Source of the DNA: Minisyncoccota bacterium
GTDB taxonomy: Bacteria > Patescibacteriota > Minisyncoccia > Phycocordibacterales > UBA12079
Length of the DNA: 41,765 bases
NCBI GenBank assembly: GCA_023135835.1
Contig: JAGLSI010000003.1
Location: forward strand, 1-41,765
Reading direction: 5' to 3'
Positions 17,655 through 26,529 of the stretch are shown here, one piece after another (within the stretch, counting starts at the first letter, position 1; the number at the start of each line of letters is the position of its first letter). The notes below the pieces were generated by a model. It made no database searches. It saw only the letters and a program-made list of their open reading frames with translations, and was not told the DNA's origin. Made by a program: the position numbers and the translations under genes.

Positions 17655-18344
17655 ATGTTTTTAAACAAAGAAAATTTACACCACGCTTATCTTTTAGAAG
17701 GAGAAAGGGATTTAATTTTACCAGATCTTTTGTTTTTTTTGGAAAAAGAATTAAATTTTCAAATTTCTTCTAATCCAGATTTATATTTGAGAGATTTTGT
17801 TACTTTTGGGATTGATGATGGGAAAATTATTAAAGATTTTCAGTCTAAAAAACCTGTTGTTGGAAATAAGCAAGTTATAATTATTCAAACTAATTTTATA
17901 ACTAATGAAGCTCAAAATTCATTATTAAAAATGTTTGAGGAGCCAACTAAAGATGTTCATATATTTTTAATAATTCAGTCTTCTGAAAATCTTCTAGCAA
18001 CTCTTAAATCTCGTCTTCAAATAATTAAGTTTGAAAATGATAGTGTAGACAAAGAAGATTTAGTAATAGAGTTTTTAAAATCAAATCTTTCGAAAAGATT
18101 TGATTTAATTAAAGAATTTTTACCTAAAACTACTAAAGATAAGGCTGATAAGGTTGGGGCTATACAGTTTTTAAATAGTTTGGAAAAAACTTTGCATAAA
18201 AAGTTTTCAGATAAAAAAGAAGATTTTTTAGATTTTGAAAATATTTTTATAGAAATTAGCAAGTGCCGTTCGTATTTAAATGACCGTTCCCCGTCAGTTA
18301 AAATGATTTTAGAGCATATTTCTCAAATAATTCCTATAAATTAA
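17655..18344 (+). CDS. DNA polymerase III delta'-like subunit
   Basis: LHHAYLLEGE, ITNEAQNSLLKMFEEPTKDVHIFLI, LKSRLQII. Confidence 0.75.
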   Translation: MFLNKENLHHAYLLEGERDLILPDLLFFLEKELNFQISSNPDLYLRDFVTFGIDDGKIIKDFQSKKPVVGNKQVIIIQTNFITNEAQNSLLKMFEEPTKDVHIFLIIQSSENLLATLKSRLQIIKFENDSVDKEDLVIEFLKSNLSKRFDLIKEFLPKTTKDKADKVGAIQFLNSLEKTLHKKFSDKKEDFLDFENIFIEISKCRSYLNDRSPSVKMILEHISQIIPIN

Positions 18345-18371
18345 ACATAAGGTTTTTTATATAAAGATGAT

Positions 18372-18968
18372 ATGGCTATAAATAAAACAGAGCAAATGAA
18401 AAAAATAATGGAGGAAATTTTAAATCTTAAAAAATCTCCTTTATATGCTGAAAGAATTAAAAATAAAGCTTTTCCTGTTATTGGAGAAGGGGACTGTGAT
18501 GCAGAAATTGTGTTTGTAGGGGAAGCTCCTGGGAAAAATGAAGCCAAAACAGGTAAACCTTTTTGTGGAGCTTCAGGAAGGGTTTTGGATGAACTTTTAG
18601 ACTCTATTAAATTAAAAAGAGAAGATGTTTATGTTACTAATATAGTCAAAGATAGACCAACGGCTAATAGAGATCCTTCAAAAGATGAAATTAAAATTTA
18701 CGGACCTTTTTTAGATAAGCAGATTGAAATTATTCAGCCTAAGATAATCGCTACTTTGGGGAGATATTCAGCAGAATATATTATGAAAAGATTTGGTTTG
18801 GAAGAAGAAATTGAAACAATTGGGAAAATGCGAGGAAAAGCTTTTGAGGTCAAGACTTCTTATGGCTTAGTTAAGATTATTCCTTTACTTCATCCTGCTG
18901 TGGCGTTATATAATTCATTTAGTCGCGATGACCTTAAAAAAGACTTTAAGGTTTTGGAAAATAGATAA
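18372..18968 (+). CDS. Uracil-DNA glycosylase superfamily protein (family-4-like)
   Basis: IVFVGEAPGKNEAKTGKPFCGASGRVLDELL, NIVKDRPTANRDP, PLLHPAVAL. Confidence 0.88.
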   Translation: MAINKTEQMKKIMEEILNLKKSPLYAERIKNKAFPVIGEGDCDAEIVFVGEAPGKNEAKTGKPFCGASGRVLDELLDSIKLKREDVYVTNIVKDRPTANRDPSKDEIKIYGPFLDKQIEIIQPKIIATLGRYSAEYIMKRFGLEEEIETIGKMRGKAFEVKTSYGLVKIIPLLHPAVALYNSFSRDDLKKDFKVLENR

Positions 18969-18973
18969 AAAAT

Positions 18974-19007
18974 AAACGGCTCATTATAATGAGCCGTTTA
19001 TTTTTTT
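18974..19007 (+). terminator. Rho-independent terminator after the UDG gene
   Basis: aaacggctcat-tata-atgagccgttt followed by a T run. Confidence 0.85.
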
Positions 19008-19071
19008 ATATTTCTAATGTATACTCATATTTAATGAATATTAAATTAATTAGAAAAATTGCTATTGCCAT

Positions 19072-19251
19072 GAGGGTCTGTCTATAATCTCATGTCGAAC
19101 TGAAATATCTAAATTTTTAACGAAAATTTTATCTTTTAATGAAATATACAAGAGTATATTGAGGAAAAAGAGATAATTTGCAGTAAAAATTTAGATATTT
19201 TAGTCGGCAAACTTTTCTTTTTATTTGTGGTGAGATTATAGATAGACCCTC
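19072..19251. mobile_element. MITE-like 180-bp nested inverted-repeat element
   Basis: Outer arms gagggtctgtctataatctca / tgagattatagatagaccctc (20/21). Inner arms aaatatctaaattttta / taaaaatttagatattt (17/17). No ORF inside. Confidence 0.6.
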
Positions 19252-19412
19252 TCGGTCGCTTCTGCGACCCTGTAATTAGTTATTTATTATTTTTTAATTA
19301 AAAATTATTATGTTAGCAAACGAACTTAGACCCGTCCTTCACTAAAGTTGCGGAGGGCAGGATATAGTAAAGTTAAATAACTTTTGTCAATTAATATAAA
19401 CAATAAACTATC

Positions 19413-21251
19413 ATGAAAGCAAACACATTACGTCAAAAATATTTAGAATTTTTTAAAACAAAAAAGCACTCTATTATTCCTAGTGCGTCAATAATGCCTG
19501 ATAATGATCCTACGACTTTATTCACAGGTTCAGGAATGCAACCAATGCTGCCTTACTTATTAGGAGAAAAACATCCAAAGGGTACTCGGCTGGTAGATTC
19601 TCAAAAAAGTTTTAGGGCTCCAGATATAGAAGATGTGGGAGATAATCGACATACAACTTTTTTTGAAATGTTGGGAAATTGGTCTTTAGGAGATTATTTC
19701 AAAAAAGAACAAATTGAATGGATGTTTGAATTTTTAACTAAAGAATTAGGACTTGATCCTAATAGGATTTATACATCTGTTTTTAGAGGGGATGAAAAAA
19801 TTGGTATTCCCAAAGACGACGAAACTGTTAAATTATGGCAGGAAAGGTTTGAAAGTGTTGGTGTAGAAGCTAGGGCTGTTGATATGGCCGAACGGGATGG
19901 AATGCAAGGAGGAAGAATTTTTTATTATGATGCTAAAGAAAACTGGTGGTCACGATCAGGAGTTCCAGATAATATGCCTGTTGGTGAACCAGGAGGGCCA
20001 GATTCTGAAATGTTTTGGGATTTTGGTGTTGATTTAAAAATTCATGAAAATTCAGAATATAAAGATCAGCCTTGTCATCCTGCTTGTGATTGTGGAAGAT
20101 TTTTGGAAATTGGGAATAATGTTTTTATGTCGTATATAAAGACGGATGCAGGGTTTGAAGAGTTAGAGAAGAAAAATATAGATTTTGGAGGAGGTTTGGA
20201 AAGAATGGTTGTGGCTGTTTTAGACAACCCAGACGTTTTTATGAGTGATTTATTTGAGGGAATGAAAATTAAAATAGAAGAGTTAACAGGAAAGAAATAT
20301 GGAGAATCTGAAGAAGTCACTTATGCATTCAGAGTAATTCTAGATCATCTAAGAGGAGCAACTTTTATTATTGGAGATGATAAAGGAGTTACTCCTTCAA
20401 ATACTGATCAAGGTTATATTGTGCGAAGATTAATTCGGAGAGCTATTCGTTATGGAAAGCAGTTGGGTATTACTCAAGAACTTTGGTTGAAAGAAATTGC
20501 TAAAGTGGTTATTGAAGATTACAAGGGTACTTATTCTGAATTAGAAAGAAATAAAGATTTTGTTTTAGAGCAATTAGATAAAGAAGAGATTCAGTTTTCT
20601 AAAACTTTGGAGAAGGGTTTGAGAGAGTTAGAAAAAGGAACCGATCCTTTTGTTTTATTCACTACCTACGGTTTCCCTATTGAAATGACTCAAGAACTGG
20701 CAAAAGAAAAAGATATTGAAGTTAATGTGGAAGATTTTCAAAATAAAATGAAAAAACATCAAGAGCTTTCACGGACAGCTTCTGTTGGAAAATTTAAATC
20801 TGGTTTAGCTGATGATTCTAAAGAAACTACTTGTTTACATACTGCTGCTCATTTACTTTTAGCTGCTTTGAAAAAAGTATTAGGGACAGAGGTAATTCAA
20901 AAAGGTTCTAATATTACAGCAGAAAGATTAAGATTTGATTTTTCTTGGGGAGAAAAAATGACAGATGAACAAAAAACTGAAGTAGAAAAAATAGTTAATG
21001 AAGCAATTCAGCAAAATATTCCTGTTGAGTGTAATGAAATGTCAATTGAAGAAGCTAAAAAACAAGGGGCTTCTGGTATTTTTGATGATAAATATGGAGA
21101 TGTTGTAAAGGTCTATAAAATTGGAGATTTTTCTCAAGAACTTTGTTCTGGACCTCATGTTGAGAATACAGAAGAATTAGGTAGGTTTAAAATAACAAAA
21201 GAAGAAAGTTCTAGTGCAGGAGTAAGGAGAATTAAGGCTGTTTTGGAATAA
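19413..21251 (+). CDS. alaS: Alanyl-tRNA synthetase (short form, 612 aa)
   Basis: FFKTKKHSIIPSASIMPDNDPTTLFTGSGMQPMLPYLLGEKHP, HTAAHLLLAALKKVLG, ELCSGPHVENTEELG. Confidence 0.95.
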   Translation: MKANTLRQKYLEFFKTKKHSIIPSASIMPDNDPTTLFTGSGMQPMLPYLLGEKHPKGTRLVDSQKSFRAPDIEDVGDNRHTTFFEMLGNWSLGDYFKKEQIEWMFEFLTKELGLDPNRIYTSVFRGDEKIGIPKDDETVKLWQERFESVGVEARAVDMAERDGMQGGRIFYYDAKENWWSRSGVPDNMPVGEPGGPDSEMFWDFGVDLKIHENSEYKDQPCHPACDCGRFLEIGNNVFMSYIKTDAGFEELEKKNIDFGGGLERMVVAVLDNPDVFMSDLFEGMKIKIEELTGKKYGESEEVTYAFRVILDHLRGATFIIGDDKGVTPSNTDQGYIVRRLIRRAIRYGKQLGITQELWLKEIAKVVIEDYKGTYSELERNKDFVLEQLDKEEIQFSKTLEKGLRELEKGTDPFVLFTTYGFPIEMTQELAKEKDIEVNVEDFQNKMKKHQELSRTASVGKFKSGLADDSKETTCLHTAAHLLLAALKKVLGTEVIQKGSNITAERLRFDFSWGEKMTDEQKTEVEKIVNEAIQQNIPVECNEMSIEEAKKQGASGIFDDKYGDVVKVYKIGDFSQELCSGPHVENTEELGRFKITKEESSSAGVRRIKAVLE

Positions 21252-21283
21252 AGGAGGTTATTTGTTTAATTAAAGGTAGTTTT

Positions 21284-21311
21284 TTAACGGCTCAACTTGT
21301 TGAGCCGTTAA
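21284..21311. terminator. Hairpin downstream of alaS
   Basis: ttaacggctcaa-cttg-ttgagccgttaa; weak T-tract. Confidence 0.55.
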
Positions 21312-21317
21312 AATTTT

Positions 21318-21368
21318 AAATAGTAGCGCTTGCTTATGCCTGCAGACGGGCTCGGAGCGCTACTATTT
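21318..21368. repeat. Inverted repeat aaatagtagcgct ... agcgctactattt (13-bp arms)
   Basis: Arms 21318-21330 and 21356-21368. Arm core AGTAGCGCT recurs at 32616-32624. Confidence 0.8.
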
Positions 21369-21428
21369 AGTTGTTGTAAAAACAAGGAACTTTGATACTA
21401 TTATATTAATATATTAACAATTAAATAA

Positions 21429-21510
21429 CCCTAATTCATTTAAAAATGATCGGGTAAACTCTAAATTATTAAAATAATTAGAAAACCTTAAATCATCAAA
21501 GATGATCAGG
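21429..21510 (+). promoter_or_regulatory. Three tandem short hairpins in the 5' leader of the substrate-binding protein gene
   Basis: Units 21429-21454 (ccc...ggg), 21460-21482 (tct...aga), 21486-21510 (cct...agg). Confidence 0.5.
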
Positions 21511-21522
21511 TAAAGAAAAAAC

Positions 21523-22599
21523 ATGAATAAAACAACAAATTGGATAGTAGGAATAATTATTATAGCAGTAGTAATTTGGTTTGGATTCTTAAACAAAGAA
21601 ACAGAACCAGTTTCAATTGAGCCTATTAAGATTGGGGTAATTTTACCTTTGTCTGGAGATTATGCTTTTTTTGGTGAAAGTGAAAGAGATGCTATTAATT
21701 TAGCATTTAAAGAAACAGAAGCTAATGTTGAAGTTATTTTTGAGGATGATGGATTTGATGCTAAGAAAGCCGTTTCTGCTTATCATAAATTAACAAGTGT
21801 TGATAATGTTGATATTTTAATAAATGCAGATAGTATTGCTTTTCCAGCGATTTACCCTTTAATTAAGCAAGATGAAATTTTAACTTTTCAAATCTTTGAA
21901 TCAAGTAGTCGGTTTAAAGATACTGTTTTTCAAGTAATGCCTCATAGTTACGCTTTGTTTTCTAAATTAGGGGAAATTAGTGATAGTAAATACGATACAG
22001 TAGCTCTAGTATATGGTAGTGGAGAATTTTTAGTGAAAGATGCAGATTATTTTAAGAAAATGATGCCAGAAAATAAAATTGTTTATGAAATAATGTTGGG
22101 TTCTAATTCTGATTATAGAACAGAAGTATTAAAATTATTAGCAGAAAAACCTGAAGCAACAACTTTATTTTTATCTGTAGCTGATGGAATAAAATTTTTG
22201 AAAGCACTTGAAGATCAAAAAGGAAATACAGACATTGATTTAATATGTGATGCTAATATAGAAATGAGCATAGGTCAGTATATAGAAGCTGTTGGAAGTG
22301 ATATTTTTGAAGATTGTTTTTCAACAAATTTACCTAATCAAATGACAGATGATTTTAAGCTTAAGTTTGAACAAGAATATGGGAACGAGCCAATATTTTC
22401 AGCAGATTATGCATATGATATTGCTTTGATTATAAGCGATCTTATAAAACAACCAAAGTCAGATTGGCTAGACATTGCTCAAAATATTTCTTTAAGCGGG
22501 GCATCAGGAATTGTTAAATTTGATGAGATGGGAACAAGATTACCAGCGTCAGAGACTCATATTTTTAAAGACGGGGAATTTATACTATATGAAGAATAA
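21523..22599 (+). CDS. ABC-type branched-chain amino acid-like substrate-binding protein (Peripla_BP_6 type)
   Basis: N-terminal TM, IKIGVILPLSGDYAFFGESERDAINLAFKE. Confidence 0.85.
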   Translation: MNKTTNWIVGIIIIAVVIWFGFLNKETEPVSIEPIKIGVILPLSGDYAFFGESERDAINLAFKETEANVEVIFEDDGFDAKKAVSAYHKLTSVDNVDILINADSIAFPAIYPLIKQDEILTFQIFESSSRFKDTVFQVMPHSYALFSKLGEISDSKYDTVALVYGSGEFLVKDADYFKKMMPENKIVYEIMLGSNSDYRTEVLKLLAEKPEATTLFLSVADGIKFLKALEDQKGNTDIDLICDANIEMSIGQYIEAVGSDIFEDCFSTNLPNQMTDDFKLKFEQEYGNEPIFSADYAYDIALIISDLIKQPKSDWLDIAQNISLSGASGIVKFDEMGTRLPASETHIFKDGEFILYEE

Positions 22600-22629
22600 T
22601 TAAATTATTAAAATTTAATTTAGAATTAT

Positions 22630-22666
22630 AAAAAACTGTTTATATAAGTATATAGGCAGTTTTTTT
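22630..22666 (+). terminator. Terminator after the substrate-binding protein gene
   Basis: aaaaaactg ... cagttttttt. Confidence 0.7.
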
Positions 22667-22820
22667 ATTTAAGTAAGCTTGTTACTACTATTTTATTTTT
22701 ATGGTAAAATATAAGGATAAAAATAATTATTAATAAGTATGGAGTGGAGGGTATAGAAAAGTTTGTGAAGTAATTTTTCTAATTATCTAATCTACCTAAC
22801 ACCTAAATAACTAAATTATT

Positions 22821-24074
22821 ATGAACAAAAAATTACAAGATGTAACTCCTCCTAAAAGGACGATTCACGATATTCCTGTTCCGAATGGTAAGGGGAGAGG
22901 AAGAAATCCGATTTCTGATTTTAAGAGTGATAAAAAGAAGAAAACTTCTTTTAGTAAAAAAATTATTATAGCAGTAATTTTTGGACTTATTGCTTTTCTT
23001 CTATTTAGTTTTTTAGCTTCTTCTAGTGTGACAGTAAATGTTATTTCTAGGCAATTAACAAAAAGAACAGATGCTAGTTTTATAGCTGTTTCTAGTAATG
23101 AGACTGGTGGAATTCCTTTTGATGTTGTGATGTTAGATAAAACTATTGTAGAGTCAATAGTTGCTACAGGAGAAGAGGAAGTGAATGAAAAAGCTAGTGG
23201 GGAAATAATTGTTTTTAATAATTTTGATTTTGAAAATCAGAGATTAATAAAAAATACTCGTTTTGAAACTTCAGAAGGTTTGGTTTTTAGAATTCAAAAT
23301 TCTGTAGTTGTCCCTGGGCAAAAGGAGGATTCATCGGGAGAAGTTATTCCTGGGAGTATAGAAGTAACTGTTTATGCTGATCAGCCTGGGGAAGAATATA
23401 ACGTAGGGCTAAAAGATTTTACTATTCCTGGTTTTGAGGGAACAGAGAGATTTGATAAATTCTATGCTCGTTCAAAAACTGTTATGGCAGGTGGTTTTGA
23501 GGGAGTAAAAAAGGTTGCTTCTGAAAAAGATGTAGAAAATATGCAAATACAATTAGGAGAGAGGTTGATTGCTGAATTAACGGAAGAAATTAAAACTCAA
23601 ATACCTGAAGGGTTCGTTTTGTATCAGAATGGTATTTTCTCAGAAACTAAGTTTTTAGGAACTAAGGATATGGGAGATAAAGTCGGGGTAGAAGAGAAAG
23701 TTAATGTTTACGCAGTAATTTTTAATAGAGGTGATTTAAGTAAATATGTAGCTGAAAATATTATAGATAATTATGATGGTGCTGATTTAATAATTTCTAA
23801 TTTAGATAACTTAGATTTTGAGATAAAGAATAAAGATGATGTTATTCCTTGGGTAGAAGAGAGATTTGTATTTTCCTTAAAAGGAGAGTGTAATTTTGAA
23901 TGGACTTTTGATGAAGATGACTTAAAAAATGATTTTGTAGGGAAGTCAAAAAGTAGTACTAATGAGATATTATCTAGATATCCAAGCATAGATTCAGCAG
24001 AAGTAATCATTAAACCTTTTTGGAAAAACTCTTTTCCTCGTAGTACTGGGAATATAGAAATAGTTTTAAATTAA
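22821..24074 (+). CDS. Single-pass membrane protein of unknown function (baseplate-J-like repeat pattern)
   Basis: KKIIIAVIFGLIAFLLFSFLASSSVTVNV TM. ASGEIIVFNNFDFENQRLIKNTRFETSEGLVFRIQ and PGSIEVTVYADQPGEEYNVG. Confidence 0.6.
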   Translation: MNKKLQDVTPPKRTIHDIPVPNGKGRGRNPISDFKSDKKKKTSFSKKIIIAVIFGLIAFLLFSFLASSSVTVNVISRQLTKRTDASFIAVSSNETGGIPFDVVMLDKTIVESIVATGEEEVNEKASGEIIVFNNFDFENQRLIKNTRFETSEGLVFRIQNSVVVPGQKEDSSGEVIPGSIEVTVYADQPGEEYNVGLKDFTIPGFEGTERFDKFYARSKTVMAGGFEGVKKVASEKDVENMQIQLGERLIAELTEEIKTQIPEGFVLYQNGIFSETKFLGTKDMGDKVGVEEKVNVYAVIFNRGDLSKYVAENIIDNYDGADLIISNLDNLDFEIKNKDDVIPWVEERFVFSLKGECNFEWTFDEDDLKNDFVGKSKSSTNEILSRYPSIDSAEVIIKPFWKNSFPRSTGNIEIVLN

Positions 24075-24111
24075 CTTAAATTATATAAAAAAGACTTTGT
24101 TATAAAAAGAC

Positions 24112-24140
24112 TTGAAAAAAAAGAGGGTTTTTGTTAGAAT
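24112..24140 (+). promoter_or_regulatory. Sigma70-like promoter of the infA/ribosomal protein cluster
   Basis: TTGAAA (24112-24117), 17-nt spacer, TAGAAT (24135-24140). Confidence 0.6.
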
Positions 24141-24160
24141 AACTCTCGTTACTTTAAATA

Positions 24161-24391
24161 ATGGAAAATAAAGAAGAACAATTTGTAGAAGGGGTTATCG
24201 TTGAGGCTCTGCCTAATACTCTTTTTAATGTAGAAATTGAGAATAAGGATACTGGAGAAGTAGAAATACAATTAGTATATTTGTCTGGTAAAATGAGAAT
24301 TCATAGAATTAAAGTATTAGTAGGAGATAAAGTAAAAATAAAAGTAGATCCTTATGGTGGTAGAGGAAGGATTACTCAAAGGTTAAAATAG
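24161..24391 (+). CDS. infA: Translation initiation factor IF-1
   Basis: [19 protein letters not shown]...[32 protein letters not shown]; synteny. Confidence 0.95.
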   Translation: MENKEEQFVEGVIVEALPNTLFNVEIENKDTGEVEIQLVYLSGKMRIHRIKVLVGDKVKIKVDPYGGRGRITQRLK

Positions 24392-24407
24392 CCTTAAATT
24401 TGGAAGC

Positions 24408-24521
24408 ATGAAAATAAAATCATCAGTTAAAAAACAATGTGTAAAATGTAAGGTTGTCCGAAGAAACGGGCGTGTTTGTGTTATTTGTGAAAATCCAAGG
24501 CATAAACAACGACAGAGATAA
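24408..24521 (+). CDS. rpmJ: 50S ribosomal protein L36 (absent from supplied ORF track)
   Basis: Translation [37 protein letters not shown]. Four-Cys zinc motif and infA-rpmJ-rpsM order. Confidence 0.95.
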   Translation: MKIKSSVKKQCVKCKVVRRNGRVCVICENPRHKQRQR

Positions 24522-24582
24522 TTATTTTGCCTACAGATTTGAATTTGGCTTGCCGAATTTAAATCTGTGGTTGCAAAATAAT
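24521..24582. repeat. Long imperfect hairpin between rpmJ and rpsM
   Basis: attattttgc..acagattt.aattt / aattt.aaatctgt..gcaaaataat. Confidence 0.75.
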
Positions 24583-24739
24583 ATCCCTCACCCAGAGTGG
24601 GGAAGAATTTTAATAAAAGAAAAAAGCAAAAGATTGATTATATAAATTAAATATATATAATTATCGCTGGGTGAAGGGATTGAGATTTTCTAAATGAATT
24701 TATCTCGCTTTACTCGAAAATTAATTAAGAAAAACTATA

Positions 24740-25117
24740 ATGAGAATTTCAGGAATTACAATCCCAGATGAAAAAAGATTAGAAATAGGCTTGACTATTT
24801 TATATGGTGTGGGAAGATCCCTTGCTCATAAAATTTTAGATGAAGCCAAGGTAGATTATGGAAAAAAATCTAAAGATTTAAGCGCTGATGAAGAAAAAAA
24901 TATTAGAAAGATTATAGAAGAGTATAAGTTAGAAGGAAATTTAAAGAGAGAAATAAGTGGAAATATTAAGAGATTGATTGATATTAAGTCATACAGAGGT
25001 TCTAGACATACAAAAAGTTTACCTTGTCGGGGGCAAAGAACTAGAACAAACGCTAGAACTTTACGAGGTAAAAAGAAAACAATGGGTTCAGGTAGGAAAA
25101 AAGCAGATAAAAAATAA
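24740..25117 (+). CDS. rpsM: 30S ribosomal protein S13
   Basis: MRISGITIPDEKRLEIGLTILYGVGR...SYRGSRHTKSLPCRGQRTRTNARTLRGKKKT. Confidence 0.96.
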   Translation: MRISGITIPDEKRLEIGLTILYGVGRSLAHKILDEAKVDYGKKSKDLSADEEKNIRKIIEEYKLEGNLKREISGNIKRLIDIKSYRGSRHTKSLPCRGQRTRTNARTLRGKKKTMGSGRKKADKK

Positions 25118-25138
25118 TTTAATTAGGGATTAGGGATT

Positions 25139-25202
25139 AGCTAGTTAGCTGGTTAGAGAAAAAATTCACAAAGTAAATTTTTTCTAACAAGCTAATTAGT
25201 TA
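25139..25202. repeat. Intergenic inverted repeat (rpsM-rpsK)
   Basis: agctagttagctggttagagaaaaaattca / taaattttttctaacaagctaattagt. Confidence 0.8.
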
Positions 25203-25233
25203 AAAAGCTAAAATCCTAGTAAGCTAAATAAAT

Positions 25234-25677
25234 ATGGGTAAAAAAAGAATTATAAAAAAGACAGGAAAAACAGGGGAAACAAAAAAAAGTGCTTTAAAAT
25301 CACGATTTTTGAATAAAGGGTCTAAAAGAAAATTAGACTCAGGAGTTTTGCATGTTAGATCTACTTATAATAATACAATAGTTTCTTTAACAGATTTACA
25401 AGGTAATTTAGTTTGTACTTCTTCAAGTGGAGCTTTAGGTTTTAAAGGAGCTAAGAAAGGAACTCCTTTTGCAGCTGCTAAGATTGGTGAGTTAATTGGA
25501 GATATGGCTAAGTCAATGGGAGTAAAAACAGTTGATGTTATTGTTAAAGGAGTGGGTGCTGGTAGAGAGTCTGCTATTAGAGGGTTTATTTCAAAAGGAA
25601 TTCACATTAATTCAATTAAAGATAAGACACCGATTCCTCATAATGGTCCAAAACCAAAAAAACCAAGAAGAGTATAA
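25234..25677 (+). CDS. rpsK: 30S ribosomal protein S11
   Basis: GVLHVRSTYNNTIVSLTDLQGN...GVGAGRESAIRGF...DKTPIPHNGPKPKKPRRV. Confidence 0.97.
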   Translation: MGKKRIIKKTGKTGETKKSALKSRFLNKGSKRKLDSGVLHVRSTYNNTIVSLTDLQGNLVCTSSSGALGFKGAKKGTPFAAAKIGELIGDMAKSMGVKTVDVIVKGVGAGRESAIRGFISKGIHINSIKDKTPIPHNGPKPKKPRRV

Positions 25678-25695
25678 ATTAGGAAATTAGGAATT

Positions 25696-25758
25696 AGCTT
25701 ATTAGCTTGTTAGAGGAAAAATCGTTTTAAGATTTTTCTCCTAACAAGCCAATAAGCT
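25696..25758. repeat. Intergenic inverted repeat (rpsK-rpsD)
   Basis: agcttattagcttgttagaggaaaaatc / gatttttctcctaacaagccaataagct. Confidence 0.8.
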
Positions 25759-25780
25759 AGCCAGCTAAAAAGCTAAAAAA

Positions 25781-26392
25781 ATGATTATAAAAACAAAATA
25801 TAAATTATGTAGAAGATTGGGAGCTAGTCTTTTTGAGAAAACTCAAACTCAAAAATATGCTTTATCTGAAACACGAAAAAGTGGTAACAGAAGACTGAAA
25901 AGGAAAAAGATGCCTTCTCAGTATGGTTTACAGTTGATTGAAAAACAAAAATTACGTTTTTCTTATGGGATAAGAGAAAAGCAACTATCACGATATGTGA
26001 AAGAAGCTATGGTTCAAAAAACTAAAAGCCCAGCAGATTCTTTATATACAAGACTAGAATTAAGATTAGATAATGTTGTTTATAGATTAGGTTTAGCTCC
26101 AACTAGAGCAATGGCAAGACAGCTAGTTTCTCACGGACATATTATGGTAAATGGAAGAAAATTATCTGTCGCTTCTCATAAAACTAAGATAGGAGATAAA
26201 ATAGAAATTAGAAAAGGAAGTCAAGGAAAAGTGGTTTTTGCTGATTTACAAGATAAGATAAAGGATGTAATTTCAGTTGATTGGTTAAATTTTGATATAA
26301 AAAAGAAAGAGGGTAAGGTTATAGCAGAACCCAAATTAGAAAATCAAGAAATTTTTGATTTTAAAATTATTTTAGAATTTTACGGACGTTAA
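25781..26392 (+). CDS. rpsD: 30S ribosomal protein S4
   Basis: KYKLCRRLGASLF...LELRLDNVVYRLGLAPTRAMARQLVSHGHIMVNGR. Confidence 0.96.
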   Translation: MIIKTKYKLCRRLGASLFEKTQTQKYALSETRKSGNRRLKRKKMPSQYGLQLIEKQKLRFSYGIREKQLSRYVKEAMVQKTKSPADSLYTRLELRLDNVVYRLGLAPTRAMARQLVSHGHIMVNGRKLSVASHKTKIGDKIEIRKGSQGKVVFADLQDKIKDVISVDWLNFDIKKKEGKVIAEPKLENQEIFDFKIILEFYGR

Positions 26393-26529
26393 TTTGTAAA
26401 AATGTCTAAAATGATGTATTATTTATGTGCTTTAATTATTAAAATGTAGAAAGCATATAATTGATAGTTAAAATTTATTTTATGAATTTAGCTATAAATT
26501 ATATGCTGTTAACTATAAATTAAATAAAA

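Noticed and set aside
19260-19412. T-box leader for alaS
   Set aside because: No recognisable T-box consensus (AGGGTGGNACCGCG) or specifier stem-loop.
24454-24645. 63-aa plus-strand ORF
   Set aside because: Overlaps rpmJ in another frame and continues through an intergenic hairpin.
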